Shown here piece after piece: positions 1-9,234 of a stretch of DNA of 55,792 nucleotides. The position numbers and the translations under genes are program-made. Source of the stretch: a virus; IMG/VR virus record IMGVR_UViG_3300045885_000606, positions 1-55,792 of that record; one strand, 5' to 3'. Every line of letters starts with the position of its first letter. The first letter of the stretch is position 1. The notes beneath the pieces are model-generated. The model was given only the letters and a program-made list of their open reading frames with translations. It was not told the origin of the DNA and searched no databases.

Positions 1-9
1 GATACTGGG

Positions 10-135
10 CTGCCTTTTCCCCCTGTGACGCGCTCCTGGCAGCCCAGTATCTGGTCACCAACCTCAAGCGTATGCGCCTCCGTCCAGCGTAAATCTGACG
101 TAAGGATGCGGGACGAGGGGTCAACACATTCCCAT
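10..135. repeat. Left copy of terminal direct repeat (circular overlap)
   Basis: These 126 bases are identical to the last 126 bases of the window. The terminase reading frame continues through the copy, so this is the overlap of a circular or circularly permuted assembly and not two biological copies. Bases 1-9 do not belong to the overlap: 1-14 is the exact reverse complement of 38-51, while the right-hand copy lacks that match, so the first nine bases look like a fold-back read artefact. Confidence 0.93.
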
Positions 136-1481
136 CCATAGAGAACAGGTTGTCCTGCTTTAATCCGGTCAGGCGCCGTCCAGCGGTGCAGGTTTGGATA
201 GGCATACTGATCGCGCAGGTAGACGATGATTTCTCTCCCGCCTCCGCCGCCTGAGGCCTGCACCTCTGGCGCCAGGAGCGCGTCGTTGTAGGCGCGTCCA
301 AGGAGCGCCAGGTCTTTGGCAAAGACGTGCGGCGGCGCGGCTTCATCGTATTCGGCGACCTGCTCAAGCGTCCCCATGTCTAAGACCTCCGCTGCCGAGC
401 GCGAGTGTTCTCCCGATTGATCCTGAATCCCCATCGAGCTATCGGCGCCAATCACATACTCTCTCCCGGGAAGCGGTGGACGAAACACCCGGAGTGGTCC
501 TCGTACGTCGTCCAGGAAACGCACCCTGCCCCGCGCTTCCACCAGTCTGCCTCTGCGCCCCACTTCGATCATCGGCTCAATCCACACCAGATCGGCCTGC
601 CTGAAAAAGGGGAGCCCCGACATAATAAACGCCATCTCTGGCGTGGATGGGTACTCCTGATTAAACTTCTCAATATCGCCCTGGCAGCGGTCGGCAATGA
701 CCCGGCGGCGCCAGCGGATTTGCCCCCAGGTGAGGGCAAGATCGGCCATGAGCGCTTCTTCATCGCTGTCGAGATCGTCTAAGGGAGCGAGGAGCCTGGA
801 GGTATACTGCGGAAAGGTGTGCCAGGGGAGAAAGACGGGCAGAAACGAGGAATCCCCCGCCACCGCGGCCATCCACTCGTCGTGAAACATGGCCCCGGTA
901 TCGACGATGCCGTTGGCGGTCGACTCATCCACTTCCAGAAAAAAGCTCTCTTCGTCTTGCGGCAAACACTGCCGGATGGCGAGGAGCGCGGAGGCCTGCT
1001 TCCAGAAGGCCAGCTCCGAGGCGTGCAAACAGGTGAGGTCTGCGCTCCTCGCCGCTTCCGGCGTCCCCGCGGTCGCCAGCTCCAGGGTCGAGTGCCTGAA
1101 GCTAATCGCCCGGCGCTTAATGTCTGCGACACCTTCTAAGGGCGAAGAGCGCACAAAGCGCTCGCTCATCTGCCAGATGCGCTCGGCTGGCTGTTTTAAG
1201 TGCGCCACGACCAGCGCCTGCGTATAGTCTTGAAAGACACATATGGCAGTTAAGAGCGCTTCGGTAAAGGTAGAGACGCCTTCCCGGCGGGCTTTTAAGA
1301 TAATCATCTGGATGGGGAGGTTGGCATCAATCCGTGGGGCCACGACCTGCCAGAGCTGCTCCTGCGCCGCGTTAAAGCGCAAGGGCACAATGGAGCGCTC
1401 CGGCGTTCTCACCGGCAGCCGCTCCATTAAACGCCGATAGAGCGTCGAGCGCCTGAGTGGCTCCTGCGCCTCAGCCAGCAT
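10..1481 (-). CDS. terL: Terminase large subunit, N-extein and start of intein (continues at 55792)
   Basis: DNA-packaging motor ATPase/nuclease. Translation starts at the ATG at 1481, overlapping the upstream stop by 11 bp. Visible are an ATPase P-loop variant KARREGVS (residues about 63-70), a Walker B-like HASELAFW (154-161) and a nuclease-type segment GADSSMG (about 346-352). The N-extein has 451 residues and ends YGWE; the next codon (126-128) is the Cys1 of an intein. The frame is open through base 10 and resumes at the right end of the window, where the intein finishes and the C-extein follows. The spliced protein would be about 575 residues, normal for TerL. The nuclease domain is therefore split by the intein. 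What is seen: one uninterrupted frame across the junction. Inferred: the packaging role, from the motifs. Confidence 0.93.
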
Positions 1482-2283
1482 ACGGGTTCCCTGTCGCCTG
1501 CTGCGAGCGGCGTATGGCGTCTTCCACGGTTTTCGCCATCTCATCCGTCACAATCCAGGTTGTGCCTGCCGCAGGCGACGAGGGAAACACCTCCTTGGGC
1601 ACCGCCTGCATCTGTTCCGCGAGCTGCTTCTGGTGCTGGGCCTGCCACCTGGCCATATCCTGCACCTGCAGATGCAGGGCGGCAATCGCATCGGTCAGTT
1701 GCACCAGCGCCTGCGTAGGCGGCATGGAGATGGGGGCGCCCCCGCCCGGCTCCCTCACCCCCTGCCGGAGACGCTGCACCTCGCTACGCAAGGCTTGAAC
1801 CAGCTCGACTGCGGCCGGAACAAGCTGCGCCACCTGCTCCACCTTCACCCCGCACGACGTAAGACAGGTGTGGAGGGGTGTCAGCATCTCCGAAACCGCC
1901 TTCGTTACCTGCTCCCGCTCCGCCTGAAGTGTACGCTCCATCTGCGCGAGCCTGTCTCTCAGCGGACCCACCTCCGCCTGCAAGGCCGATTCCGCCGCGA
2001 GCGCCCGCCTGAGCGCCCCGTCCGTCCCCCCGTGCGGGTCTGCACCAAACCCGTTCACTGCGGCCTCTGGAGGGATGGCCCGCTCCGGCACCGGGACCTG
2101 CCACTCCACCCCCAGGACCGGCTGCTGCACCGGCTGCACGCCCTGTGGCGGCAGCCCCCCGCCTTGTAAGCCTGAAAACGACGCCGTCCCGTACCCACAA
2201 TCCCCACACTCTTGCCTCCCCGAATGCCACACCGCCCGACAATGCGGACACTGCCACGGCACCAGGGGCATGTTCGTACTCAT
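1471..2283 (-). CDS. Zinc-ribbon/coiled-coil protein next to terminase
   Basis: 270 residues. The N-terminus carries a CPHC...CGDCG zinc ribbon (residues about 13-30), followed by a Pro/Gly-rich linker and a long helical, probably coiled-coil region (about 85-175) rich in Leu, Gln and Glu. Its start overlaps the upstream stop (ATGA) and its stop overlaps the terL start, so the three genes are translationally coupled. I do not recognise the family. Position just before terL makes a packaging or small-terminase-like accessory role conceivable, but a zinc ribbon is not typical of TerS. Confidence 0.8.
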   Translation of the reverse strand: MSTNMPLVPWQCPHCRAVWHSGRQECGDCGYGTASFSGLQGGGLPPQGVQPVQQPVLGVEWQVPVPERAIPPEAAVNGFGADPHGGTDGALRRALAAESALQAEVGPLRDRLAQMERTLQAEREQVTKAVSEMLTPLHTCLTSCGVKVEQVAQLVPAAVELVQALRSEVQRLRQGVREPGGGAPISMPPTQALVQLTDAIAALHLQVQDMARWQAQHQKQLAEQMQAVPKEVFPSSPAAGTTWIVTDEMAKTVEDAIRRSQQATGNPYAG

Positions 2284-2564
2284 TCCTTCCTCCTCCTCTC
2301 AGGCTCCGGCGCCATATAGCGCATCCCACCCCTCACAAAGGCGGCCCAGGCCTGGGCAAACGCCGCAAGACGCCAGGGATCCCCCCATCCTCCAAGGATC
2401 AGGACCCCCATCCCCGGCATGAGGCGAAACACCTCCACCACGACCACCCGCCTGGCTATCCAGCGCGACCTCACCCTGATACTCCTCAGAGCGCTCCTCT
2501 CTAAGCACGCCCGCGCCCTGGCGTATGTCACCACATCCACAAGGCAGCGCTGCGCTGGCCACAT
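2280..2564 (-). CDS. Small basic hypothetical protein
   Basis: 94 residues, Arg-rich, with a hydrophobic middle (VFRLMPGMGVLILGG). Chosen over an overlapping 87-residue frame because its stop and the next start form an ATGA overlap, the coupling used by its neighbours. It follows the 2568-3197 gene by only 3 bp. No family recognised. Confidence 0.55.
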   Translation of the reverse strand: MWPAQRCLVDVVTYARARACLERSALRSIRVRSRWIARRVVVVEVFRLMPGMGVLILGGWGDPWRLAAFAQAWAAFVRGGMRYMAPEPERRRKE

Positions 2565-2567
2565 GGC

Positions 2568-3197
2568 TTACGGTCCCTCCAACCGGTAGGTGACCACCAC
2601 CCGCGCCCGACCCACCGCGTCAAAGAGCCCCCCTACCGCCGTTAAGAACACACTCCGCGCCAGCGGATAGAGCAGCGTCCCTGGCGCCAGATTGAAATCC
2701 CCCTGCTCCGTCGCGTGCCCCTGTGTCAAAGGAATGTTCGCCCCCCACACGTCCTGTACCGCCCCGTCTCCCACGTCATACCCCGTCATGAGACCTGTCG
2801 ACCCAAACCCAATCTCGTTCGTGACGTACACCCCGACGTCCTTCGCCCCCTCAGGAATCGCCCCTACAACCTCAATCACCCCCGCCCCATTCACCGTGTC
2901 CACATACAACGGACCATTCCTTAAGACGCCACCCACCCCTACCTGCTCATTGCGCAGTACCTCCATCTCATACCCACTCTTCGTGGGATAAATGTCGTAG
3001 AGACCATCCTCCGCGTAAAACTCCAACGACCCAAACGTCGGATTATTCGTAAACGGATTGGGTAGCGGCATCGTCCCGTCCAGGTCCGACCATAAACTCC
3101 CTAACTCCGTACTCCCCGCCCGACGCACTAATATCTGCACCCCTGGCAGCGCATTCCCTCCAAACTGCACCACATTCCGGTATTTCCCCAGTGCCAC
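2568..3197 (-). CDS. Virion-associated protein with tail-fibre/collar-like N-terminus
   Basis: 209 residues, starting at GTG 3197 behind a strong GAGGAGGAGAG ribosome site; the open frame continues upstream to 3449 but has no site there. The opening segment GKYRNVVQFGGNALPG and the later LEFYAEDGLYDIYPTK resemble N-terminal domains of phage fibre, baseplate or receptor-binding proteins in which a small beta-sandwich ends in a 'YADDGLYDI' motif. The rest is beta-rich with many Gly and Val. It lies in the late operon. Inferred: a minor virion protein, possibly an attachment or capsid-surface protein. Confidence 0.7.
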   Translation of the reverse strand: MALGKYRNVVQFGGNALPGVQILVRRAGSTELGSLWSDLDGTMPLPNPFTNNPTFGSLEFYAEDGLYDIYPTKSGYEMEVLRNEQVGVGGVLRNGPLYVDTVNGAGVIEVVGAIPEGAKDVGVYVTNEIGFGSTGLMTGYDVGDGAVQDVWGANIPLTQGHATEQGDFNLAPGTLLYPLARSVFLTAVGGLFDAVGRARVVVTYRLEGP

Positions 3198-3348
3198 GGC
3201 GACTCTCCTCCTCGTTCCTGAGTAGGTCAAAAAATCCCTGTGGTGGCGATATCGGGTCGCATTTTTCCACGCGGCCACCCCCCACCGGGCTTGACCCCGC
3301 CTGGTGCTGTCGCACACAGTCAGCTCCATGGGACCGCTGGCCCGCGCC

Positions 3349-3876
3349 CTAGCCTGAGAGATCGTTCGCGTCGGGCTGTGCCCACAGGAACTCCGCCTCC
3401 GCCGCCGCCCGCTCCTCGTCGTCTGGCGGTAGCGCCAGCACCTCAGCACCGCCGATGATGTCGTCCATCCATGCTTGATACGCTGCCAGACGCCTGAGCT
3501 GCTCGGCCCCTCCGCCCGGCCGATTCACCACCATGCGGATTTTCAGCACCGTGGCCGCGTGACTCATCAGCGTTTGTAAGCGCAACTGCGTCTGCTTGCC
3601 CGCCAGATCCTCCCAGTAGTCCAGGCACAGCCGTGACCACGCCTGCCACAGCGCCTCACTCGCAATGTCCCCGCCCTGACGCTCCAACTCTTTCGCCAGC
3701 GCATCGGCCAGCGGCCGCCCCGCCCGCGCCGTCGGCACCCAGGAAGGGTCCTGATCCCCTGCCCCGTGCCGCCTGCGCTCCTCCGCCCGCTCCCGCCACA
3801 GCGCCTGGCGTGCCCTGAGCTGCGCCATGCGCCCCTCGCGCCGTGCCTCCTCGTAACCCCCACTCTCGTCACTCAT
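3349..3876 (-). CDS. Helical protein, first gene of the terminase operon (possible small terminase)
   Basis: 175 residues from ATG 3876, behind GGAGG. Mostly helical: an Arg/Glu-rich N-terminus, a core around SRLCLDYWEDLAGKQTQ, and an acidic tail ending DANDLSG. It is the promoter-proximal gene of the leftward operon that ends in terL, where a small terminase subunit is usually found, and its size fits. No HTH motif is convincing by eye, so TerS is only a positional guess. Confidence 0.68.
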   Translation of the reverse strand: MSDESGGYEEARREGRMAQLRARQALWRERAEERRRHGAGDQDPSWVPTARAGRPLADALAKELERQGGDIASEALWQAWSRLCLDYWEDLAGKQTQLRLQTLMSHAATVLKIRMVVNRPGGGAEQLRRLAAYQAWMDDIIGGAEVLALPPDDEERAAAEAEFLWAQPDANDLSG

Positions 3877-5531
3877 AGCCCACCTCCCACCATCTAGTCT
3901 CGCACACGCGCCCTCTGGGCACAACCCCCCGCTCTCCGCACTGCGGACGAATTGTACGCGATCTACTTGCTGAGCACACCCCGAAGCTTTCCCGTACAGA
4001 ACCAAGACTTCTATAAGCACGCCCGAGGGAGAGAGGAGGGGGAAACCTTAGGAAGGGGGTGGTGAGAGTACCTTCCACCAATAAGATCTTCTGAGGTATT
4101 ACGGGGGGAAATCGGTACTCGCTGTTCGCGGTGAGTGGTGTGCGTGAGTAAGGTGGTGTTCACTGCGTTCACAGAGCAGCGCTGAGAAGTAAGGGCTCAC
4201 TCGTTGTTGCCATCCGGCGGGGCGTGTCAAAAGTTCGTGTTACGTGCGGCCAGGGCCCCGCAGAGAGGAAGGTGTACCACATATGGGCAGTTGGAGTGCA
4301 GCGGGCACTTCCAGGGGACACGGCGAGGCCGCCCCCTGGACCCACAACGCTTGATCCCTCCACCGCGTCTTTCTGGCGCCTAAGGTGTGGGGCGGTACGC
4401 AAAGTGGCAATAAGTCACATGGTACGAACAAAGCGCCAACACATGGCACTCCATACTGTCGTGAAGCCACAACCAGACAGGAGCGAGCAAACCGACGTGA
4501 GATCACCGAACGGTAGTCTGTAAGGAACCGAGCCGACTAGAACATGCAGCTAGGTTCTAGAAGCGAGTGCAGCGAGCGTGAGCTTTCTGGCCTTTTTGAC
4601 TTATATCTTAGTAGTTCAGTGAGCAGGTCGCGCCGAATTTGTGCGCTCGCCATGGCCGCTGCCTCACTGAAAAATCCCGCCTTGTCTACGCCCATAGGTT
4701 CTAATAGTCAGCGTCTCACTGGACTATTGACATGATAAGCATGGCTGATACTGGAACGTGAGTCCATAAGTTGGCAGAGAACTATTTTCAGTGGCCCCAC
4801 AAGTCATTGATATGTGGTGCGTTACAGTACCAATAAATCACCACTTACCATATATTTACTATATACATGACACCAGTATAGGCGTATGATGGGGCTACAA
4901 TCTGATATGGTGATCTAACATGGAGGATAAAGGAGGATAGTAGAACAGTATAGGATGCACCATAAGGGAGTTATGACCCTGGCCGTGCTTAGCAACTGGC
5001 AAGCACGGTGGACCCACTGACAACCCAAGTTCTGGCACGCGGTCACACGCCGAGCCGTACCCTAACCTGGAATACTTGAGTGTAGTCTGGTTTGCGCTGG
5101 GAATGCAGTGCAGGCTATAGGCGCAGTCGAAACAGGGGAGAGGCACACACAGGGTAAGGCGATCATTCCGTAAGATACCTGGACTGGTACATAGCGAACC
5201 TCTAAGCACCGGATAAGGCGCGGTGGAGCGTTGAGGCTACGGGAAGGAGGAACGCAGGAGGAAGGAGCGACGTAGCACGCTAAGGTTGGTACCGCTACAC
5301 AACTCATGCCTGGATCATGGTAAGGAGAGCCCTCACAACTCTGGAGAGCGCCATGACCCTCATGCATGGAGAGCGCACCTTGCACTGTGACGACGCGCCA
5401 CTGCAAGCCACAGCCCCATGCTACCACCCAGACATGAGACGGCAACCCGGCAAGTGCAATGCTTGCCAGTGGTCGTAGGGTATTGGTAGCCCTACATGAT
5501 TAGTCACCTCGAAACCACGAAAGGCAAGACC
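3877..5531. other. Long gene-poor region between divergent late and early modules
   Basis: About 1.65 kb with no convincing gene: the open frames on both strands are short, Cys/Pro/His-rich and lack consistent ribosome sites. It holds a polypurine tract (4021-4070), a perfect 7-bp inverted repeat CTAGAAC/GTTCTAG (4537-4560), an AT-rich patch (4790-4920) and, just before the first rightward gene, a GTAGGG/CCCTAC stem. An AAAGGAGG at 4928-4935 precedes only a 21-codon frame (4952-5017). Being the divergence point of the two transcription units, it probably holds their promoters and may include an origin; neither is proven. Confidence 0.6.
4855..4882 (+). promoter_or_regulatory. Candidate rightward promoter
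   Basis: TTTACT, 16-bp spacer, TATAGG inside the AT-rich patch. Weak match to sigma70; about 650 bp before the first rightward gene. Confidence 0.25.
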
Positions 5532-6326
5532 ATGCAACACGCCCACGGTTCACACAGTACTCTCATGGAGTCACGGCAGGGTACGCACATGCCAGACTAC
5601 GACCCTATCGCCATCCTCAACCCGCACATGGCCAGACTGCCCTGGCACGTAGACCACACCGTACCCACCTCAGCCAGACCAGTAGCCGAGCCGACCGTAC
5701 CCACGCTACCAAAGCGTGGAGAGTGGAAACGGAATCACGCCAGACGCTATAGCACGCCCCTGGACGTGACCAGCAACACGCCGCTTGGCAATCGCTATGC
5801 CTTTGGGGTGTATGGCCGTGATGGAGGAATACAGAAGTATCGACGCTGGCTTTTCCAGCGCATCCAGGAACGCCACGTAGGAGTGATGGCGCAACTCAAA
5901 CGCATCACACCCGCAAGTACCTTGATGTGTACCTGTCGGGAAAACGAGCGCTGCCACGCTGATGTCATCATACGCGCATGGTCCTGGTTGGTGAGTACTG
6001 GTGTTATCCCCAAGACCTGGACCGACGCACACAAGCCAGCCCCCACTTCCACCCTCTCCACCAACTACGCCAACTCCTCCTTGATCCTGCGTAGGGGAGA
6101 GACGCCAGAGGCAGAGCCCGAAGTACCACCCGTACCAGTACGGTATACACAAGAGCCAGAGGCAGAGCCAGTAGCCCCACCGAAGAAAGCCAGAGCGAAG
6201 CGGCCAGCCTCAAAGCCACGTCGGACGAGAGCGCAGAAAGAACTTGCCTGGATCACCGCAGCCTTGAAGAAAGCCACCGTAGCACCTGATAAAGCGCAGT
6301 GGAGCTTCGTACACGCCAGTATCTAA
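5532..6326 (+). CDS. DUF4326-domain protein
   Basis: 264 residues. ATG 5532 is chosen because an AAAGG site sits 7 nt upstream, whereas the earlier in-frame ATG at 5496 has none. Residues about 76-150 match the DUF4326 pattern: NRYAFGVYGRDGGIQKYRRW, then a helical stretch and CTCRENERCHADVI with its Cys-x-Cys...Cys-His set, probably metal-binding. The C-terminal third is low-complexity, Pro/Glu then Lys/Arg-rich. DUF4326 proteins are common in phages and of unknown function. It stands alone at the head of the early region and is followed by a stem-loop. Confidence 0.85.
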   Translation: MQHAHGSHSTLMESRQGTHMPDYDPIAILNPHMARLPWHVDHTVPTSARPVAEPTVPTLPKRGEWKRNHARRYSTPLDVTSNTPLGNRYAFGVYGRDGGIQKYRRWLFQRIQERHVGVMAQLKRITPASTLMCTCRENERCHADVIIRAWSWLVSTGVIPKTWTDAHKPAPTSTLSTNYANSSLILRRGETPEAEPEVPPVPVRYTQEPEAEPVAPPKKARAKRPASKPRRTRAQKELAWITAALKKATVAPDKAQWSFVHASI

Positions 6327-6343
6327 CCACACCTCACAACCTG

Positions 6344-6369
6344 GATTGTTGGGACAAGCACCAACAATC
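6344..6369 (+). terminator. Stem-loop after the DUF4326 gene
   Basis: Perfect 9-bp stem GATTGTTGG/CCAACAATC with an 8-nt loop, 18 bp past the stop. There is no U-run directly after it, so it may be a factor-dependent terminator or a processing hairpin. Confidence 0.5.
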
Positions 6370-6380
6370 TAGTTTGTGGT

Positions 6381-6394
6381 GTCAAACTTTTGAC
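6381..6394. promoter_or_regulatory. Palindrome, possible operator
   Basis: GTCAAA-CT-TTTGAC, overlapping a TTGACA hexamer (6389-6394... TTTTGACAG) in the 394-bp gap (6327-6720) before the next gene. The gap otherwise shows a run of T (6407-6431 region) and GC-rich DNA without a credible reading frame. Confidence 0.3.
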
Positions 6395-6720
6395 AGTGAG
6401 GGTACAAAATTTTTTCCCAAGCCCCTTTTTTTCTGCTGAGCTGCACGGTGGTTGACGCTCATCTGCCGGCGTGAGCACAGTGTATGTGCGCTCGCTCCAG
6501 GTACCGTCAAGCAACCGTGCATCCATATGCGGGAGAACGTGGCAGCGTGTTCGTCACCTGCCTAAGGTCCCGCGAAACCCATCCCTGCTCGCCCCTGCCC
6601 ACAAGCCCGGCTGGGGGAGGGAGGGGGCCGGTCCGCCGCTGCGCGAAGCGCCAGCGGCCAGATGGTGGCACACGCCACCTGTCTTTGGCGATCAGGCGAA
6701 AACGACTGGAGCAAAGTCTG

Positions 6721-7071
6721 ATGACCCTTGAAGAGATCAGGTCCCGGTATCCCAACCCGGTGAGTGCGACAAGCCCGGAGGCAAAAACAGATGCCTGCGC
6801 CTATTGCGTAGGTGGAGCGTTCATGATGACATACGGCTACGCGAGGATGAACAGTGCCAATTTCCCCCCATCTGAGGACCTCGCAGACGCGCTTATGGCG
6901 GCGAACCCGTGCCTCATAGTGGTCAACCCGGAGACAGATGTACCGCTGGCGTTTGAATACGCACAGGCGCTCATTGAAGCAAACGACGAGGGCCAGGTCC
7001 ACATCGCCTGGAGCGTCCTTGAGCTGGCACTCTCGTATAGGGCAACACTGGGAGAGGAGAAGATCAGGTAG
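6721..7071 (+). CDS. Hypothetical early protein
   Basis: 116 residues from ATG 6721; the frame stays open upstream to 6484 but that part is low-complexity and unlike a protein. Mixed alpha/beta with a Cys pair (DACAYCVGGAF, residues about 23-33) and an acidic C-terminal helix region. It resembles small phage proteins of unknown role that accompany the DUF3768-type gene seen downstream. First gene of a long rightward operon. Confidence 0.65.
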   Translation: MTLEEIRSRYPNPVSATSPEAKTDACAYCVGGAFMMTYGYARMNSANFPPSEDLADALMAANPCLIVVNPETDVPLAFEYAQALIEANDEGQVHIAWSVLELALSYRATLGEEKIR

Positions 7072-7183
7072 CGAGGTGGTGAAAAGAGAAACGCCGCCAG
7101 GCTTGCGGGCTAGCACATCCCACCTGGCGGCAAAGGAGATGACCCCCCCAAGGGTCGGTCTACCCACAGAAAGGATAGCACAG

Positions 7184-8089
7184 ATGATCAGCCACGAACA
7201 AGCACGGACCGCACTGATCTACGGATTCCAGGCCCAACTCCAGGCCGCGATCGAGAAAGAGGGCCAGGCTGAGGCCTACGGTGAGCGGGTGAAGAAAGCC
7301 GCCACGCTGGCCCTCTCCGGCGCGGTATCGCAGATGAATACGGAGGTATACCTCGTGCAGGGCAGTGCGCCCGAGCCCTATCAAGTCAACGGCGCCTGCC
7401 AGTGCATTGACTACCGGCGCTACTGCGAAGGAAAGACCGAGTGTGCCCCGAAGGGCATTTGTAAGCACCGCCTGGCCGTGTGGCTGGTGCGGAAAACGGA
7501 GGCCCATATGGCGAAGACGGCTCATAGTCATCTGTACACCTGCGGGCACGCACAGGGTCGTGTGCTGTGCTACGCCGAGCCCTGTGAGGAGAAAGATCTC
7601 CGCTGTGAGGCGTGCTACGCCCGCGCCGGCCAGGACGCCCAGGTGATGGCAACACCAGAGCCGGAGGAGGAACTCGTGGATGTGACCAGGGAAACGCAGC
7701 TCCAGGAGGTGGAGGAAGAAGAGGAGCGGGAGGAACTCGCCGAGACGGAGGAAGAAGCTCCCTGCCCACTCAATTACACCGCGGCCTCTGAAGCCGGGAT
7801 GTACGAGCGCTACGTGCCCGAGCCGGTGCTAGAGCCGCAGGAGCCTGAGGGGTGGGGACCACTCCCCGAAGCGCCCACGTCGGTCTACTTGAAACTGCGC
7901 TTACCTGGTGGGCATGAGCTGTCCTGGACCATGCGGTCGATGCGCGAAGGTGGCGCCGGCGATCAGGAAATCCTGGCTCGCATGCCGGTGGTGCTGGAGG
8001 GATTGCAGAAACTGGCCGAGCGCAGCCAGACCAAAGGCCGCTGGCTGGCTCGCCTCTCGACCCTGTTTGCATGGACGAGAGAAGACTAA
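7184..8089 (+). CDS. SWIM-type zinc-finger protein
   Basis: 301 residues; ATG 7184 has a GAAAGGA site 9 nt upstream. Residues 72-95 show the SWIM signature C72-x-C74 ... C93-x-H95, a zinc finger thought to bind DNA or proteins. A second Cys/His cluster follows (YTCGHAQGRVLCYAEPCEEK ... RCEACYA, about 115-148), then a strongly acidic linker (EEEEEREELAETEEE) and a C-terminal helical domain. SWIM-finger proteins of this size occur in early regions of several phages, with no assigned function. It probably acts in early DNA metabolism, which is inference. Confidence 0.8.
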   Translation: MISHEQARTALIYGFQAQLQAAIEKEGQAEAYGERVKKAATLALSGAVSQMNTEVYLVQGSAPEPYQVNGACQCIDYRRYCEGKTECAPKGICKHRLAVWLVRKTEAHMAKTAHSHLYTCGHAQGRVLCYAEPCEEKDLRCEACYARAGQDAQVMATPEPEEELVDVTRETQLQEVEEEEEREELAETEEEAPCPLNYTAASEAGMYERYVPEPVLEPQEPEGWGPLPEAPTSVYLKLRLPGGHELSWTMRSMREGGAGDQEILARMPVVLEGLQKLAERSQTKGRWLARLSTLFAWTRED

Positions 8090-8136
8090 TCATCAACCGA
8101 GGGGGCGACACGCCCCCTCCCGCAAGGAGCGTCAGC

Positions 8137-8343
8137 GTGGATCGACGTCAACCGTATACCGTCAAAGTGCAGGTGCAATGGCGCAACGCTGGTCAGTGTA
8201 GTTGGGATGATCATCCAACCGAGATGAGTGTGGCATCCCGGAAGGTCACCGAGATTATCGCCGCCGATGGCACGAGCATCCTCATCCACACCAGTGAGCC
8301 CATGTATTGGGCGCCGCCACAACCAGAGCACGAAGAGGAATAA
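8137..8343 (+). CDS. Small hypothetical protein
   Basis: 68 residues. GTG 8137 is preferred because AAGGAG lies 7 nt upstream, after the 8099-8119 stem-loop; an ATG at 8071 would overlap the previous gene and place the hairpin inside the coding region. Mostly beta-strand-like (YTVKVQVQWRNAG) with an acidic tail. Unknown family. Confidence 0.65.
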   Translation: MDRRQPYTVKVQVQWRNAGQCSWDDHPTEMSVASRKVTEIIAADGTSILIHTSEPMYWAPPQPEHEEE

Positions 8344-8458
8344 AGCTCAATCGCCTGGAGAGGGGCACTCTCCAGGCCCAAGGGGTCCGTGACAGATGGC
8401 AGTCACGCTGAGGATGGCGGCAGCTTCCGCCGAAACCCCCCACGGGAAGGAGAAGCAC

Positions 8459-8701
8459 ATGGCAGACGACACCCCCAAGAAGCGCTGGAGTATCCGCCTC
8501 TATTACACCTACGTCGACGAGTACGTTGTCACGGCCGAAACGATCGAGGAAGCCTACGAGATGGTCGATGATCCGAAGGCCCACCCGGATACCGTCGCAC
8601 TCGTAAACGAGAACGAGTACGTCGACTTCGATTCAGCCTGCGGTAACGAGCTGGCTGAGGACGGATCGTACATCGACGACGTGACCGAACTTGCCTCCTA
8701 G
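8459..8701 (+). CDS. Small acidic hypothetical protein
   Basis: 80 residues from ATG 8459 with GAAGGAG 7 nt upstream. The core RWSIRLYYTYVDEYVVTAET followed by a helix and acidic C-terminus (DDVTELAS) suggests a compact alpha/beta protein similar to small phage proteins with a repeated 'A.t.eEA...a' pattern. No function known. Confidence 0.7.
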   Translation: MADDTPKKRWSIRLYYTYVDEYVVTAETIEEAYEMVDDPKAHPDTVALVNENEYVDFDSACGNELAEDGSYIDDVTELAS

Positions 8702-8904
8702 AACGTGACAGTACGTGTCACGTATCCACTCCCAGGCGCGTGTGCTCACAGCACATATGATGCGCCCTCTCGTTTACTTCACCCTATCACCAGCCTCAGC
8801 CCAAGGAAGGAGGAGGGAGGGCTGAGCACGCTTCCGATAAGGAAGATTATGTCAATTCTCCTGGACCTGTGCGTCGTATCATTACTGTAGCTTATGGAGA
8901 CCCC
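8702..8904. other. Untranslated gap
   Basis: 203 bp between two early genes. It begins with the ACGTGACA/TGTCACGT hairpin (8703-8723). A 61-codon frame here (8705-8890) has no ribosome site and is not called. No further motif is evident. Confidence 0.5.
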
Positions 8905-9234
8905 ATGACGAAGACCGAACGTATCGCCGAGCTCAACGACCTGTGCCGCCAGGCCCCCGGTCTCTGTGGCCGGTGGGTGATGACCCCTGGTATTACCACC
9001 CTCCCCCCCGCGCTGCAGTCTCGGATTCGTGAGCGTGTGGAAACGTACAGCGACTTCACGGGGGACAACAACCCGTGGGGTGAAAGGGACTTTGGTGACT
9101 TCGAGGAAGGAGGTGTGAGCATCTTCTGGAAGATTGAGTATTGCGACCTGGACTACGAGTTGCACAGCGAGGATCCCAGTAATCCCCGCGTGACGCGCCG
9201 CGTCTTAACCATCATGCTCAAGGAGGAATACTGA
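8905..9234 (+). CDS. DUF3768-family protein
   Basis: 109 residues from ATG 8905, behind GGAGACCCC. The sequence follows the DUF3768 pattern: SDFTGDNNPWGERDFGDFE (about 49-67), FWKIEYCD (73-80) and the closing RVLTIMLKEEY. This family is frequent in phages and plasmids of proteobacteria; its function is unknown. The stop overlaps the next start (TGATG). Confidence 0.88.
   Translation: MTKTERIAELNDLCRQAPGLCGRWVMTPGITTLPPALQSRIRERVETYSDFTGDNNPWGERDFGDFEEGGVSIFWKIEYCDLDYELHSEDPSNPRVTRRVLTIMLKEEY

Noticed and set aside
5085-5120. Possible tRNA-like fold in the gene-poor region
   Set aside because: No complete cloverleaf or TpsiC consensus could be assembled.
5062-5445. 127-codon minus-strand frame
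   Set aside because: Cys/Pro-rich, no ribosome site, in the gene-poor region; composition unlike the phage's proteins.
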